A stretch of 64,000 bases of DNA, taken from assembly GCA_035235625.1 (NCBI GenBank), contig CP141146.1, forward strand, positions 29,320,501 to 29,384,500. The letters are read 5' to 3'. Each line of letters starts with the position of its first letter. Position 1 is the stretch's first letter. Of the stretch, positions 33,505 through 46,074 are shown piece by piece. The translations under genes and the position numbers were made by a program. The stretch comes from Saururus chinensis (lineage: Eukaryota; Streptophyta; Magnoliopsida; Piperales; Saururaceae). Below the pieces are notes generated by a model. The model was given only the letters and a program-made list of their open reading frames with translations, did no database searches and was not told the origin of the DNA.

Positions 33505-35598
33505 TGTAGCACCCCGTGTTCCGATTACACTTAACTCAAAAGGGTTAGGGGTAATTATATAATTTTAGTTAAATTTTAAGGGGATTTAAGGGATGAAATT
33601 CCCGTATCTGGTTAGAGCTCGAAGTAACGAGTGTAGCAAATCGAAAAACACACGAATTAGAGGTCAGGAACAAAAGTTACGACCTCGGGAAGCATGCCAT
33701 ACAGGCGGGACCCACTTTGAAAGTAAGAGAAAACCTACCCATGTAGGGTCTAGTTTTGAAGGGCTCGTTGACACGAGTCCATCGGTACCAAGAACGTGCA
33801 ATTCCGACTTCGGGATAAAAAGTTATTGTATTTAAAGTTGGAATTGTATTTGATTAAAATAATAATAAAATATTATTATTAAATTGAGAAACGAACAAAA
33901 TAGTTGGAGTCATTGCAGATGCCAGCGGCTGAAGCTGAGCCGACCCGCGCCGCGTCACGCGGAACGACGCGCGCGATGCGCATCGGACGCACGGCGAGTC
34001 CGCACGAATGAGCGTGCCAGCGCGAACGAATGTGCACACCGCGCGCGTACCAAGCGCGGTGGTGCCGCATTTTTGGCGTATTGTGATGCGACACGTGTTG
34101 CCCACACTTGCGCGCGCACGTCGTCAGCTCGCGGGTCTTCTTCTATAAATACCGGATTCCATTCATTTCTTCGGAAGAACTTTCTAGAGTCATTCTGTAT
34201 CCGTTTCCTTCCGTTCAAAATGCGTTCTTAGCTAAATCGAGGGTGTTCTACACAATGGAAGCGTCAATTCTTCAAGTTAGCAACCCTATATAGGGAAAAC
34301 GTCCAGGGGCAAGGGGAGGTTCTGTCTGCCGCCTACGGGTGTGGAAAGGGAAAAGTGTCTCCGGGTAAGGGGAGGTTCTGTCTGCTGCCTACGGGCGCAA
34401 AAAGGGAAAAGTGTCTCCGGGTAAGGGGAGGTTCTGTCTGCCGCCTATGGGCGCGAAAAGGAAAAAGTGTCTCCGGGTAAGGGGAGGTTCTGTCTGCCGC
34501 CTATGGGCGCGAAAAGGGAAAAGTGTCTCCGGGTAAGGGGAGGTTCTGTCTGCCGCCTACGGGCGCGGAAAGAGAAAAATGTCTCCAGGTAAGGGGAGGT
34601 TTTGTCAGCCGCCTACGGGCGTGGAAAGGGAAAAGTGTCTCCGGGTAAGGGGAGGTTCTGTCCTCCGCCTATGAGCGCGGAAAGGGAAAAATGTCTCTGG
34701 GTAAGGGGAGGTTCTGTCCGCCGCCTACGGGCGCGGAAAGGAAAAAGCGTCTCCCGGTAAGGGGAGGTTCTGTCCGCCGTCTCCGGATCAGAAAGGGAGG
34801 ACGCCTTGAGGAAATAACCAACTCCGAACATCGCTACTCCCAAAATTGCAGGGGAGTATGATTTTCTGACCTTCTAGTATAATTTGATTTATATAAATGC
34901 ACATCTTAATTAGTATATTACTAATTAAGATATATACAATTTGGTTATCTGATATATGCTGATATGTTCCTATTTAATCTACTTTGATTTATTCTGTTGT
35001 GATCTGAATTACTTTGAAATGCTCTACTGTGATTTGACTTACTCCGATATGATATGATCCAATATGCTCTATAGTGTGTTATGCTCCGCTCTATGAAAGA
35101 GTGGGATGTGTATTTTGTTAGTGTTCTGCTCACTTATGTGAGATGTGTATTTTACTAATTCATTGGCTTTCGCTTGACTTCGACAATTTATAGGATTTCC
35201 GTCTGATTCCGAATAATTATTTGGATGTAAAGATATACATATTTTTAACGTATATGATTTTGTGATGCCTAATGCATGTATTAGCCGTTAGGCAGAACTA
35301 TGTCTGGATCCGATCGTATTGGAATAACATCAGAGATGGTATCCAATATGTATGTAGGCAACCAACTATAAAATACGTTGGCCCGATCCAAATTGGTTAT
35401 AAAATTAGGTTTGTTCTGATCTACGCGCAACGAAACATGATAGCTTCGTAGCGGGTAGAAGTATGTTATGACTCTCGCACTCAGAGTCTGCAGCTCCTGG
35501 TTCGTCGGTTTTAATTTTTCGCTTATTTTATGAACTCCGATTCAGTCTTCAGAGGCAACCCCCGGTCCGGGTCAGGTTTACCGGGCCGGGGCACTACA
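33505..35598 (+). mobile_element. Solo LTR (Ty3/gypsy-type), 2.1 kb, with GTTTT target duplication
   Basis: It starts TGTAGCACCCCGTG, ends GGCCGGGGCACTACA, and is flanked by GTTTT on both sides (33500-33504 and 35599-35603). A TATAAATA box lies near 34145, on the plus strand. The long resemblance to the LTR 9366-11199 in reverse complement (GAGCTCGAAG, GTTACGACCTCG, GGTACCAAGAACG) makes it the same family. The G+C-rich patch at 33920-34130 and the array at 34297-34790 are internal. It looks whole as a solo LTR. Confidence 0.85.
34297..34790. repeat. Minisatellite of nine 58-59 bp units inside the solo LTR
   Basis: Nine head-to-tail units contain GGTAAGGGGAGGTTCTGTC, CCGCCTACGGGCGCGGAAAG and AGTGTCTCC. 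The units are highly similar, so recent expansion by slippage or unequal exchange is likely. The array lies about 150 bp downstream of the TATA-like box, so in an active LTR it would have been in the transcribed part. Confidence 0.9.
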
Positions 35599-36037
35599 GT
35601 TTTATAGTAGTGACGCTTATTAAAGCATCGCTAATAACAACTTATTAGCGACACTTATCATTACACATTGCTAATAAGCTATTTTTTATTTCTTAAAATA
35701 ATTTTTATATTACCGCCACCTAATTTATCGTCGCTAATAATGAATTATGTGTTACTAATAAGTTATTTTTTATTTTTTAAATATTTTTTATATTAGCGAT
35801 ACTTATAATTATGCGTCGCTAATAATTTAATATTATTGACACTTTAATATGTGTCACAAAAGTAAAATTATTAGCGATGCATAGATAAACATCGCTAATG
35901 TCATACTATTAGTGATGCTTTTGTTAAGCGTCGCTAATGAGCAGTAACGACTGCAGTTTTATCGCGTATGTAGCGACGCTTATTATACTATTAGCGATGC
36001 TTAAAAATGTTGCTAATAGTCCTTTTTTGTTGTAGTG

Positions 36038-36220
36038 TCTTCTCCAACATTCATGGCTTGCTAAATTCATAGACAAGGTTAAGATGAAGCCCTAACTAAT
36101 TGGTTTTATCTTTCTTTCTTTCATTTAAATTCAGTTGAATGTAATACTTTATTCCATATGTTTAATGCAAATTTTATTGTTTTCAATTTTATGCACACAA
36201 GAGAGGGTAGAGTTGTTTAG
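36038..36220. other. Short flank between CACTA 3 and the copia element
   Basis: Just right of the CACTA end, the plus strand can read QHSWLAKFIDKVKMKP followed by a stop and T-rich, 3' UTR-like sequence. It is too short to assign. It could be the last exon of the gene-like region 30790-32350, or chance. Confidence 0.2.
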
Positions 36221-38010
36221 TGTAAGAATATATGTTATCATATGTATTCTTTTGGCTTATTTTTGTGATCAAAACAATGTCATATGTGTGTAAATTTTGA
36301 TTCCAAGTATGTCGGAAGATCAAATGTTGAAGATGAAGTAGAGAAGCTTACTCAATCAATGTTTCGACAGGTAAAAACATATACACACATCATACTTACA
36401 CACTGGGGTGAAAAGATTTTTTTTAAGAGTGTAGTAGAGTGTTGGAGACATTTTGAATGAAAACTGAGTTTTTGTCCAAAAGCGATCCATCTACCTTGAA
36501 TGTTATTCACAAAGTTCTCCAATTTCTTAAATGAACAATCACTTGGTGGACATATCAATCAATATGTAGGTTAGGTGATTACAGTAGGTTAATTGATCAA
36601 ACCTTGTATAGATGGGTCAATCACACCTTATAATTTAGAGTCCAGTGACTTAAACAAATGATCATTTTTGGGAAAGGATTGATCAAGACTACTCCAAACA
36701 TACTCTAGTAACCTTATCGATCTATCAATTGATAGAACAAGTGTGTTTGAACAAAATAGGGAACAATTGATTGCCGTGTGAAACGATTGATCCCTTCAAT
36801 TCACAGTTACTTAGGGGCTGATTGGATGTTGAATTTTCATCGATTCTACCCGAATTTTGGTCCAAATTATTGGAATCATGTTTGTGTGCAGAAGATAGGC
36901 GGAAAGTTGATTCCAAGCTATTTTGAGCCAAAATCACTGAATCACCAAGTGAGGTGATTCTGTCGATTCTAGCTCCCAACCCCCGTTTCGAAATTATAGA
37001 TTTCGTTATTTTTCAACAGTTACATCTCATATCGATTTGAGCCTTGAGAAGCATGCCGTATAGGTGGGGCCCACTTTAAAAGTTCAAAACTACCTACCCT
37101 TGCGGGATCTTGTTTGATAGGGCTCAAATTCAGGAGCATAACATAACTATGAACGTGCATATCTGAGTTCGGAAGAGAGTTATATTAGTTTAAAGTTTTA
37201 AAAATGGGGTTGACACAACATCCAAATTTATTTTAAAAACTTCCATTACCAAATGTAGTTTTGATTATGTGGTTAATTATTAAAAAAAATTGCTTCTATT
37301 TCTAATTCCGTTTCTAAAAAAATTTCACACAAACAACCCCTTAAAATAGGCTATTCCAGTTTGGCTTATATTCCTATTTGAGTTAGACTTCCTTATTGGA
37401 CTAGGAGATGCTATATAAGAGGTCTAGAACGTGGGAAAGACAGAAGAAAGGCTTGAAAAACCTAGAGAAAAAGGGTAAAACCTCTCTAATGCTTTTGAGA
37501 ATGAATTAGCCTCCTTGCTAATGTTTTTTCAACTATAATAAAAAGGAGTGAAAGAGTTGAGTTGAGAGTACAAAACACTTGATGGGACTAAGTGTTTATT
37601 GAAGAAGGCTATTGAGAAGATCAAATAAAAGGAGATTCATGCTAAAAGGACTTGTCATAAAGCTCTGGATATTTTAGAAGCACAACAAGGGTTAAGATCA
37701 ATGTAATGCAATTAAACAACCAAGGAATGGTGGATTCAGAGTTTAAAGTGGCGTGAAGTGTCAGCTGAGTAAAGAAAAAAAAAGTATGTTGTCATTGTAA
37801 ATTAGTAACTCTGTATCTTAGTTTACATAATGTATAGTTGATTTAGACATAGTGTCATGTGATTTCACCCTTGATGGGATTCCACATAAAAATTCTTGTG
37901 TGTTTATTAGTGTGATTGTTTTACATGATTTCGTTAGAACACATGAATTTGCTGCACTAGCTAAGTCAAAATCTGAGTTTTAATTTTTGTTTGAAAGGGG
38001 CAGATATATA
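36221..38010 (+). repeat. 5' LTR of the copia element, containing a Tourist-like MITE
   Basis: Matches the 3' LTR copy at 42075 onward in the TGTAAGAA start, the CATCAATCAATG / GATCGATC-rich part, the TATAA-containing leader and the end region near 37830-38010. The MITE at 36814-37340 interrupts it. The exact right edge is unclear because other LTR-like sequence begins at about 38012. Confidence 0.65.
36814..37340. mobile_element. Tourist-like MITE (PIF/Harbinger) with a piece of LTR-like DNA inside
   Basis: The left end is GGGGCTGATTGGATGTTG and the right end ACAAACAACCCC, forming inverted termini of the GGGGCTGTTTGG type. TTA flanks both sides (36811-36813 and 37341-37343), the 3-bp duplication of PIF/Harbinger. 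It is 527 bp, longer than most Tourist elements. The middle (about 37020-37210) resembles the solo LTR family at 33675-33850 (AAGCATGCCATACAGGCGGG-like and GAACGTGC text). It has no transposase. Confidence 0.75.
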
Positions 38011-38011
38011 T

Positions 38012-38270
38012 GTGACAACCCGGATTTTTAAAAGTCTTTTTAAGTCATGAGATTTTTTTTTCTTAAATACAAAATAAACCATTCATTTAAATATCTAAGT
38101 CATGATAACTTGGGATCACAAATACTAATATAAAATCCTATGATATTAATATACGAAAGAAAAATTCATAAAGAACAACCTATCTATCTAAGTAAAAGTC
38201 TGTCATCAGTCTGAAAATAAATAACTAAGTTAATAATTATGTAAACTTTTAACTTGAACATTTTGAGCAT
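38012..38270. other. LTR-like fragment beginning TGTGACAACCCGG
   Basis: The start and the following T/A-rich text with a run to ATACAAAATAAACC resemble the start of the LTR at 46384 (TGTCACACCCC, then AAATACAAA). It is probably a remnant of the same LTR family. No coding signal is present and the right edge is not visible. Confidence 0.35.
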
Positions 38271-40108
38271 TATTTCCCCCATTATTACTTCTTTGTTTCT
38301 CATTAATTCTTAGATCCTCCATTGTATAAAAACAAAGAGAATTTTCAATAGATTCATTCACTCTTCTCAATCGTCTTGAATTATTGCGTACCCATGTAAA
38401 CATGCAACAACGATTTTTTTTGGTAATAAAAGAAAGTAAAAGTGCAAAAACTAAATATTAGAATATAAAAAGTTAGAGTGTTAGAAGTTAATAGACATAA
38501 TTTAAATTACAAAATAAGGCCAAAGGCACTATTGAGGTACATGTTTGATCCCGAAAATTTTTTATTAGTAACGTGGGTAGTGCCTCCAGTCTTAAAAGAA
38601 AAATTGCAAAACATAAATATTTAAATTAAATGACATAAAGTAAATTACTGAGTTTAAAGAGTTAGTGTACAAAAATAAAAGTTAGAGAATTACTAAGTTA
38701 GAGTGAGTTTTTTTTCGTGACGGATTCTTGTCACATGTTGCAATCCCTGGCAACAACGCCAATTTGTTGTTACATCTGAACCAAGACTATGAAGTAGTTA
38801 AATTCAGATTTGTTTTACTTGCTAATTGTAGTAGACAAGGTTAATCCACAGGGAAAGGCTTGTTAAACAAAGAAAATGATTACGAAAAATAGAGGAAAAA
38901 ATAATTAAGAGAGAAATAGTAGAAGAGTATTAAAGCAATAAAGAGTTAAGAAATCAATAAGAGAAAATACTAAGGCATTATGTTATCTCTATTAGAATTG
39001 AATGAATATTCTATGTAATAGGAAGATATGAGCATTAAAAGTAAAAATAAAGATAAGAAATACTTTGGATAAATGAAGGATAAAAATAATTGTTTCTTCA
39101 AGAGTTCTGTGTATCAAAACCACAAAAGATTAAAAAGGAGAGCCTTCAAGTATCTTATATATCAAAATCACAAAGAAACAAGAAGAGAACAATATTAAAT
39201 GAGCATCACTTCAAATAACCAATGCTTACTTGAAACCATAGGTGAAACATGAATAGAACTCCATTAGATTGTTACAAATCACCTTTAGCCTTAGCTAAAA
39301 ACTTAGAAAGCCATTACAATAAAACTAAAAACAAAAGCTACTAAAGAAGAGAAGAAAAATAGGAGAAGAGAGCTTCAAAGAGGAGGGGATGATGCCTCTA
39401 TCACATCCACCCCTCTATTTATAGGAGTAGAAGGGGTTGCTTCAAAGGGGAAGGTCTAATCATATCCCTTGATTGCATCCTAATTAATTGCTTGATTTGT
39501 TACTTCATAGACAATAATTAGATTCTAAATCAATTAAATAAATCAATGATTTATTTATCAAATAGGTATCTTTTAGTCTTCCTTTAGTTATCCAATCAGC
39601 CTCATTGTCTTTCCTTATATGTATTAATCACAACCAATGAAAAGATGCTCCTTGTGTTGGCCTTGGGTTAATTGACTAGCTATCCTTTGCATGTCCGTTA
39701 TGGCCCATATATCTTCAGAATTATGAATTTCTTCCTAAAATAGTGATTGTAGCCATGGAAGTTTTTTTCTTCTAATGACACTAGAATCATATCGATCCAA
39801 ATTTTACATAGAAAGATATGACCAAAATACTAGGGCTATATCAATTTGTCCAAATCAGCTTCTTCCCGAATTTGGTTCTCTTGATGGAAATCTAAAATCC
39901 AACGAGTCCACAAGGTTGTGTTAGACCATTCCATGCATGTTTAGACCATTAGGAGCCCATTTTTGACCTTTGAATAGCTTTAGGTAGTTGGGCTTCACTT
40001 CCTCTTCCACTTTGATCCTATCAAAGTCCATTTTACATGTAAACACAATAGAGGCTCAACTAACCTATTCAAGACATAAATAACACATATAAGAAATGAA
40101 TTAACACA
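38270..40108 (-). mobile_element. Tat/Athila-type Ty3/gypsy remnant: LTR plus leader with primer-binding site
   Basis: The complement of about 38745-38763 reads TTGGCGTTGTTGCCAGGGA, close to the TGGCGCCGTTGCCGGGG priming site typical of Tat/Athila elements. To its right, 38765-40108 has LTR form: TGTTGTTACATC on the left and TTAACACA on the right, with a minus-strand TATAAATAG box near 39413-39423. The part left of the priming site is leader DNA. No gag or pol is recognised. It is a broken fossil lying inside the copia element. Confidence 0.6.
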
Positions 40109-40149
40109 AAATAGGATTGCAATTTAAGATTTGAAAAAATTTAATTAAA

Positions 40150-40450
40150 TATTATTTCAGTGCATCATGAAGCTAAATATATAGTTGTTGGTAATGGTTG
40201 TACTCAATTAATGTCGATGAAAAAATATATTTGATTATGGAATACCTCAGGGCAAAATGATTATATTGTGATAATCTAAGTTATATTAAGATTTCACAAA
40301 ATCCTGTCGAACATTCTCGTACTAAATATATTGATTGTAGACATCATTTTATTCAAAATTTGGTTAAGATTGTTAACTTAGAATATATTTAATCAGAGTT
40401 TCATTTGACACATCTTCACAAAACTTTTGGATTTTAATAAGTTCATTAAC
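40150..40450 (+). pseudogene. Fossil of copia RNase H region
   Basis: The plus strand carries SRTKYIDCRHHF (40310-40350 region) preceded by NPVEH, the conserved copia RNase H block, with the HHEAKY-like start of the same domain near 40160. It lies before the 3' LTR, as expected for the end of the copia polyprotein. It is non-functional and degraded. Confidence 0.65.
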
Positions 40451-42061
40451 CTTAGGAAAGCCATGCTTAGAGTAGTTTTATAAGAGACTTTCTATCCCTT
40501 GTTTTGCATTAAAATCTTTAGGAATATCAAACACAACAAAAACTTTTTTTTCTTTTTAGAAGTTTTTTTGATAGTTTGGTTTGGTTTGTTTTTAGAAAAG
40601 GTTAAGAAGAATAAATCAACTTTTGTGTTTCGAAACATATAACCGGAATATCATATGGAATACACTTGAATTGTAAAGTATTGTACATAGTGGGTCACAC
40701 ATGTAGTGTATTATAAATGTAATCTTAAGTCAAGAGGACTAATTGAATATCATTTGAGTAAAGTTTTAAGATTAAAGATAATTTGTTATGTATTTTTGAT
40801 TTACTGAAATACTTAGTATGCACTATTGGAATTCATGGTCATCTATTGGGTTAAATGTATAATATAGTTGATTTACTTCTCAACTTTGATGCAATTAGGT
40901 AGTATAAGGTATTTAAACAGTTTGGATTCCTTTTCATGATGGATGAGATTTGATATGATTATGTTTTCTTTGAACACTTGATGTAAACATTGTCATTAAT
41001 AGTTCTCATAAAGATGATGGAGAGGGCTGCCTACATTATAAATCTTGTGTTAGTGTAAAAGCTACTATCCCCTTCACACTGAAAAAGGCTTAGAATGAAA
41101 AAATATATATAGTGGAAGGTCACGAGAACTACAAAGAAACCATAAAAAACCCAATTATTAAAAGAATGAAAAAGCTAAATTTTGAAAAAGGAAAAGGGCA
41201 TAGAGAATGCCAACAACAAAATATAATTAAGTATGAATGCTTATATCTCTTACTTATTCAATGTAAATCAATAAATAAATGGAATGTAAACATGGGTCAA
41301 ATTTCTCGATAGACTCATTTGCCAAAATAGTAGAGAGAAAAGTTATTTTTGACTATATTATGTGTATCCTGATGATTGTTTTGAATGATTATGATATAGT
41401 CTTTGAATTGAAGTAATACACTTTTTCATCTTTTCTTATTATGAGGCTTGGAACTTGAAGATCTTATTCTTTTGGTTGAGTGGCTCATGAGATCATGTTA
41501 TACTCATGTGGGATACACATGATGTGTAATTTTGAAACTTGGATAGTATGTTCACAATTAATACTACTATGTGGTTAACAACACACTGATTTCAATTAAT
41601 TTTTTGTTGATTCTCCTAAAATTGATTATAGATGTGGTTTCAAATTGGTTTACAAGTTTTTTGTCTATTGTTTTTCTTCTTTACCTTGATTTTCTTTTAT
41701 TTATTTATGACAAAAAGGGGGGAGAAATTTGGGTTAGAGAAAACATTAATTCTTGAGGATACAATGGTATCAGATAGCTTGAAAAAGAAGATCTAGGTTG
41801 AATTGATAAAAAAAAATTCTTGATATGATTATGACTTGATTAATCTTTTACCTACTTGAATATTTAAATTATGTATTTACTTTTTTCTTAGAAAAGTATT
41901 ATACAAGTATGTTCTAGTTGGTGATGTGCATGTTAATTGCAGGTTTAAGATCACACCATAATAGGATTAAAGTTTTATAGATTAAGGGGGAGAGTCATTG
42001 TTGGAGTTGAAATTTTTTATTTTTTTAGATGATGAGTTATAGTATTTTGTCAAAAAATAGC
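40450..42061 (+). other. Post-pol region of the copia element
   Basis: AT-rich DNA lies between the RNase H fossil and the purine tract at 42062. SIRE-type elements often carry an extra reading frame here, but only short frames exist (for example 41112-41312 and 41571-41756) and none is recognisable. A second purine phrase, AAGGGGGAGAG, occurs at about 41984-41995. Confidence 0.4.
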
Positions 42062-42074
42062 TAAAGGGAGAGAT
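42062..42074 (+). other. Polypurine tract next to the copia 3' LTR
   Basis: TAAAGGGAGAGAT directly precedes the TGTAAGAACATAAG start of the LTR, the position where plus-strand DNA synthesis is primed. It supports the plus orientation and the LTR boundary. Confidence 0.65.
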
Positions 42075-42779
42075 TGTAAGAACATAAGTGTCCTTATGTC
42101 AGGTATTGACTTATTATGTGATCAAAACAATGTTATTGATGTGTAATTTTAAGTCAGTTTAAGTTTGAAGATTGAGTTATGAAGATAGAGCAAAAGGAAG
42201 ACTCATATCTTTGTTTCATTGGTAAAAAAATGCACACACATCACATTAACACACTTTAGGGTAAAAGAGACCTTTAGAGGAAAAAATGGTGAGAATTGGA
42301 GGCTTTATATTGATAAATAAAAATCCAGTCAAAACGATCAATCGATGATGAATAGTAGCAAAACTCCAAAATATAGAAGATCGATCGATTGCTTCTATAA
42401 AGTATTCATTGGCACCCAAAAACACTCTTTGTTAAATGAAGCTGAGAGTTTATCGATCAATCACTTGGTTGATAGATTGACGAGTCATGAGTACTAGGAA
42501 CAGGGATTGATCGATCACCCTATGGAATGATCAATCGATGGAGAGCATAGTTGCCTAGTTTATGTTTTTGCCATTTTGATTTGGATTCCTGGTTAGAGTT
42601 ATATTCTTTTTGAGACTAGAGTCTATAAAAAGGGTTTGAGACATGATGGAAAAGAGAGAGAAGTCCTAGAAAAATTAGAGAGCTTGTGTGGAGTTGTTTT
42701 AATGGAGTTTTAAAAGAATTAGTATTCTAGAGATAGAAAGTGTCTACCTTAATTAAAAGTCATTAGAGGTGAGATGAGA

Positions 42780-45700
42780 TGTTGTGCCCGGTGTAGGCAC
42801 AATCGGTACCCCGGAGTGCTACGCAGGGAAAGAGAAGGAAGAAGGAAAGATAAACTGAAAATTCTATTGCATAACCCGAGCCAAGGAGGGAGAAGACCCT
42901 CCATATGGGGAGCCGCACCCTCCCACATTGGCTATTCCGTGGTCCACTAGCATGCCTATTACAGTTCAATAATCAAATAAACATAAGGGAAACTAGACTA
43001 ATGTATCCAGAAGGATCAAAATAGGGGCAGACGCCATAACCCGCTTCAGTTCAGCAAAGGCCGCTTGAGCAGCCTCAGTCCAGCGGAATGCCCCCTTCTT
43101 CAAGGGGCTGAGCAATCTCACCATAGTGGTTAATGAACCTCCGATAGTAGCTAGTGAGGCCTAGAAAACCCCAAAGTGCCCGTACACAAGTAGAGGGTGG
43201 CCAGGAAAGCATGGCGACCACCTTTGAGGGGTTAGTGGCGACGCCGTCACGAGAGATGACATGTCCCAAATATTCCACCTGCGGGTTGCCAAACGAACAC
43301 TTCAAACGCTTAAGAAACAATGAATTATCTTTCTTAATAGCAAAGACAGACCTGAGATGCTCCAAGTGTTCCACCCATGACTTACTATAAACAAGGATAT
43401 CATCGAAGAAAACCAAGATGCAGTAGCGGAGGAAGGGCCTGAAGAGATCATTCATGAGGCTCTAGAATGTGGAGGGGGCGTTGGTCAGTCCAAACGGCAT
43501 GACAAGGAATTCGAAGTGGCCGTCATGAGTCCAGAAGGCGGTCTTATGCACATCGGTTGGCTGCACTAGTATCTGATGGTAACCCGACCGAAGGTCGAGT
43601 TTACTGAAGATAGTCGCTCCAGCCAGCTCATCCAGAAGCTCCTCAATCATCGGTATAGGGTACTTGTCATTGACTATGATAGCATTCAAGGCCCGATAGT
43701 CGACACTAAATTGCTCTGTATGCTTCTTGCGAACTAGCAACACCGGGGAGGAGAAGGAGCTCGTGCTCGGACGAATTATACTGGACGGAAGCATGTCAGC
43801 CACAAGATGCTCTATCTCTACCTTTTGAATGTGCGGGTAGCAGTAAGGGCGGACATTGGCCGGAGAGGCCCCTAAAATGATAGGAATACAGTGATCATGA
43901 GGCCGCACTGGAGGAAGGCCATGCGCTGCAACAAACACCTCACTATGCTCCGCCAACAAGTCAAGAAGATCCTGCGGCAACTTGTCTTGAAGGACTTTGA
44001 CCGCTGCCCGCTGCTGAAGGAGGACCCCTGGGGGGCAAACCGAAACAAAGAACTCGTCGACTGAGCAGAAAGGAGGGTGCCCGGCTGAGATCCCTGAAGC
44101 ATGAAATCCATCACCATGTTTTTAAAGTTCCATAGCACGTCCCCAAGCTCTTGGAGCCACTGCACCCCTAACACCACGTCTGTCCCCTTCGTAGGCAGCA
44201 AGAAGAGGTCGATAACGAATGTGTGGCCCTGAATGGATAGCGCTGCCTGGGCATAGACCCCTGAGCTCCAGAGGTGCTTCCCGTCACCAATCTACATGTC
44301 AAAGGGCTTCAAATCCAACATGAAGCAGCCCAGCCATTGGGCCACCTTGTCGTTAATAAAGTTGTGGGTTGACCCACTGTCGATCAGAATGGCCACTTGC
44401 TGCCGCTTGAGGTGGCCCTGGACTCGCATAGTACGTGGAGTGAAGGCCCCCGAGAAGGCATGGGCAGAAATCTCCGGTAGCACGTCATCATAGTGGGACG
44501 AGTCAGCCCCGTCCACCACCTCTCCCTCCTCATCGATCTCCTCCACTAGAAGACTGCCCTTGATGGAACAACTATGCCCTGGGACAAACTTCTCATCACA
44601 ACAAAAGCAAAGCCCCTTTGACCAACGTTCCTCCATCTGTGCCGGAGTGAGCAGCCAAACAATCTGGCCGATCTGAGAGGGTTGCTGGCCAGGGCGGCTG
44701 GTCACTGGGCTGCTGGCTAGGGCGGCAAGGGAGGAAGCGCTCATAGCAGCCCGGGGAAAAGGCCCGAGCCGACCTGCGAGTCACTGTCTAGCCAGTTTCT
44801 CTTCCTCAATGCACGCATGGCGCATGACATCCCGCATGCTAGAACAGGGAAAGTGGCACATCTCCTCAGAGATCTCCGGTTTGAGCCCTCTCTTGAACGT
44901 GCCCACCAAGGCGGCCACTGGCTAGTCAGGGAGGTGGTTGGCCACCTTCATGAACTCCGTATAATAGGCCTAGATGGTGGTGGTCTGGCACAATCTAGAG
45001 AGCATCTTGTTGAAGTCTTGGAACTCATTTGGGCCAAACTGAATGCACAACTCGTCGGAGAAGGCTGCCCAAGTGGGGTAGCACACCTCCTTCTCGAAGC
45101 TTTGGAACCACACAGATGCATCCCCGTCTAGGTGGAAGGCTGCTATACATAGCCATTCAGACTCAGAATGTGTTCCCTGGTAGGCGAAAAACTTTTCTGC
45201 TTTGTACAACCATTCCACTTGGTCGTCATCCCCATTGTAACATGAGAACTGGAGGCGGGCCAAACGAGGTTCAGCTCCTCCTCGTGGTACACCACGGTCC
45301 CCGGGTACTCCTCCCAGTCATCCTCCATCTCCGAAAATAGATTTCTAGGGGGCGGCACCATTGGGGCATTTTCCCGAACACTTGGCGTGCCTCGTATATC
45401 CCAGGCCTGGTGCCTCCCATCCATGGCTTGGTCGACTGTGCCAAAGCGCATAGGGACATGGGGAATGCGCATATCTCTGTCTGCTGGTGCCGGAAGGTCA
45501 GGGGCATGCGGTTCGGGGGCTTGGGATGGAGCCCCCTTCTCCACGAAAGAAGCAGGTGGCTTGGGTAAGAGGGGAGTTGAGCGCTCTGCTTGGAGTTGAG
45601 CCACGACCAAGCTGAGGGCATCAATTTTGGCCACCCCCATGCTCAAAGTTCTAATTTCCGCCATAATTTGTGCCAGGGTCAGCTCGCCTGTGGATTCTAG

Positions 45701-46074
45701 AGTGGCCTTCAGGCCGCCCGCTGAGGTGAGAGCCTCTTTCTCAGGTGGGGCGTCCAGGGCCGTAACAGCTTATTTGCCTCGTGCCATGGCCGGGGATCGT
45801 AAGAGCTCTGATACCAATGTTGTGCCCGGTGTAGGCACAATCGGTACCCCGGAGTTCTACGCAGGGAAAGAGAAGGAAGAAGGAAGAAGGAAGAAAGGGA
45901 AGATAAATTGGAAATTCTATTGCATAACCCGAGCCAAGGAGGGAGACGACCCTCTTATGGGGAGCCACATTGGGAAATGTGCTACTAGTGGGCCCGGCTA
46001 TTTCGTGGTCCACTAGTGCGCCTATTACAGTTCAATAATCAAATAAACATAAGGGAAACTAGCCTATTGTACTT
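42780..46074 (-). mobile_element. Small Ty3/gypsy (chromovirus-like) retrotransposon with short LTRs
   Basis: Short LTRs lie at 42780 to about 43003 and 45818 to about 46074, both starting TGTTGTGCCCGGTG. The complement of 45801-45817 reads TTGGTATCAGAGCTCTT, a tRNA-Met primer site beside the right LTR, so the element reads on the minus strand. Recognisable parts from right to left are gag (about 45664-44970), a zinc-knuckle-like CFCCDEKFVPGHSC and a protease with DSGSTHNFI (about 44744-44292), and reverse transcriptase with KLDLRSGYHQI and VFFDDILVYSKS (43980-43075). RNase H and integrase domains were not recognised. It is broken at several points. It is nested in the copia 3' LTR, and the LTR copies are still similar, so it is younger than its host. 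Confidence 0.85.
45801..45817 (-). other. tRNA-Met primer-binding site of the small Ty3/gypsy element
   Basis: The complement reads TTGGTATCAGAGCTCTT and directly touches the LTR edge at 45818. This is the canonical plant initiator-tRNA-Met site. Confidence 0.85.

Larger units (their letters stand above)
33060..36037. mobile_element. CACTA DNA transposon 3, left-truncated, carrying a solo LTR
   Basis: The right end is CTTTTTTGTTGTAGTG (to 36037), with TTAGCGACGC / GCGTCGCTAA subterminal repeats at 35604-36020. The left part has C-runs (33128-33150, 33247-33260) and the TACGTATTAGCAACACT text at about 33407-33423 that matches CACTA 1 at 15989. The CACTA left terminus is missing. The solo LTR 33505-35598 interrupts it. 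It has the same orientation as CACTA 1 and no transposase. Confidence 0.75.

Noticed and set aside
33854-34231. Five overlapping frames of 71-115 codons in the GC-rich part of a solo LTR
   Set aside because: Both strands are open, the sequence is inside an LTR and no family is recognisable.
44817-46016. Plus-strand frames of 70-129 codons
   Set aside because: Antisense shadows of the gag region and LTR of the small Ty3/gypsy element.
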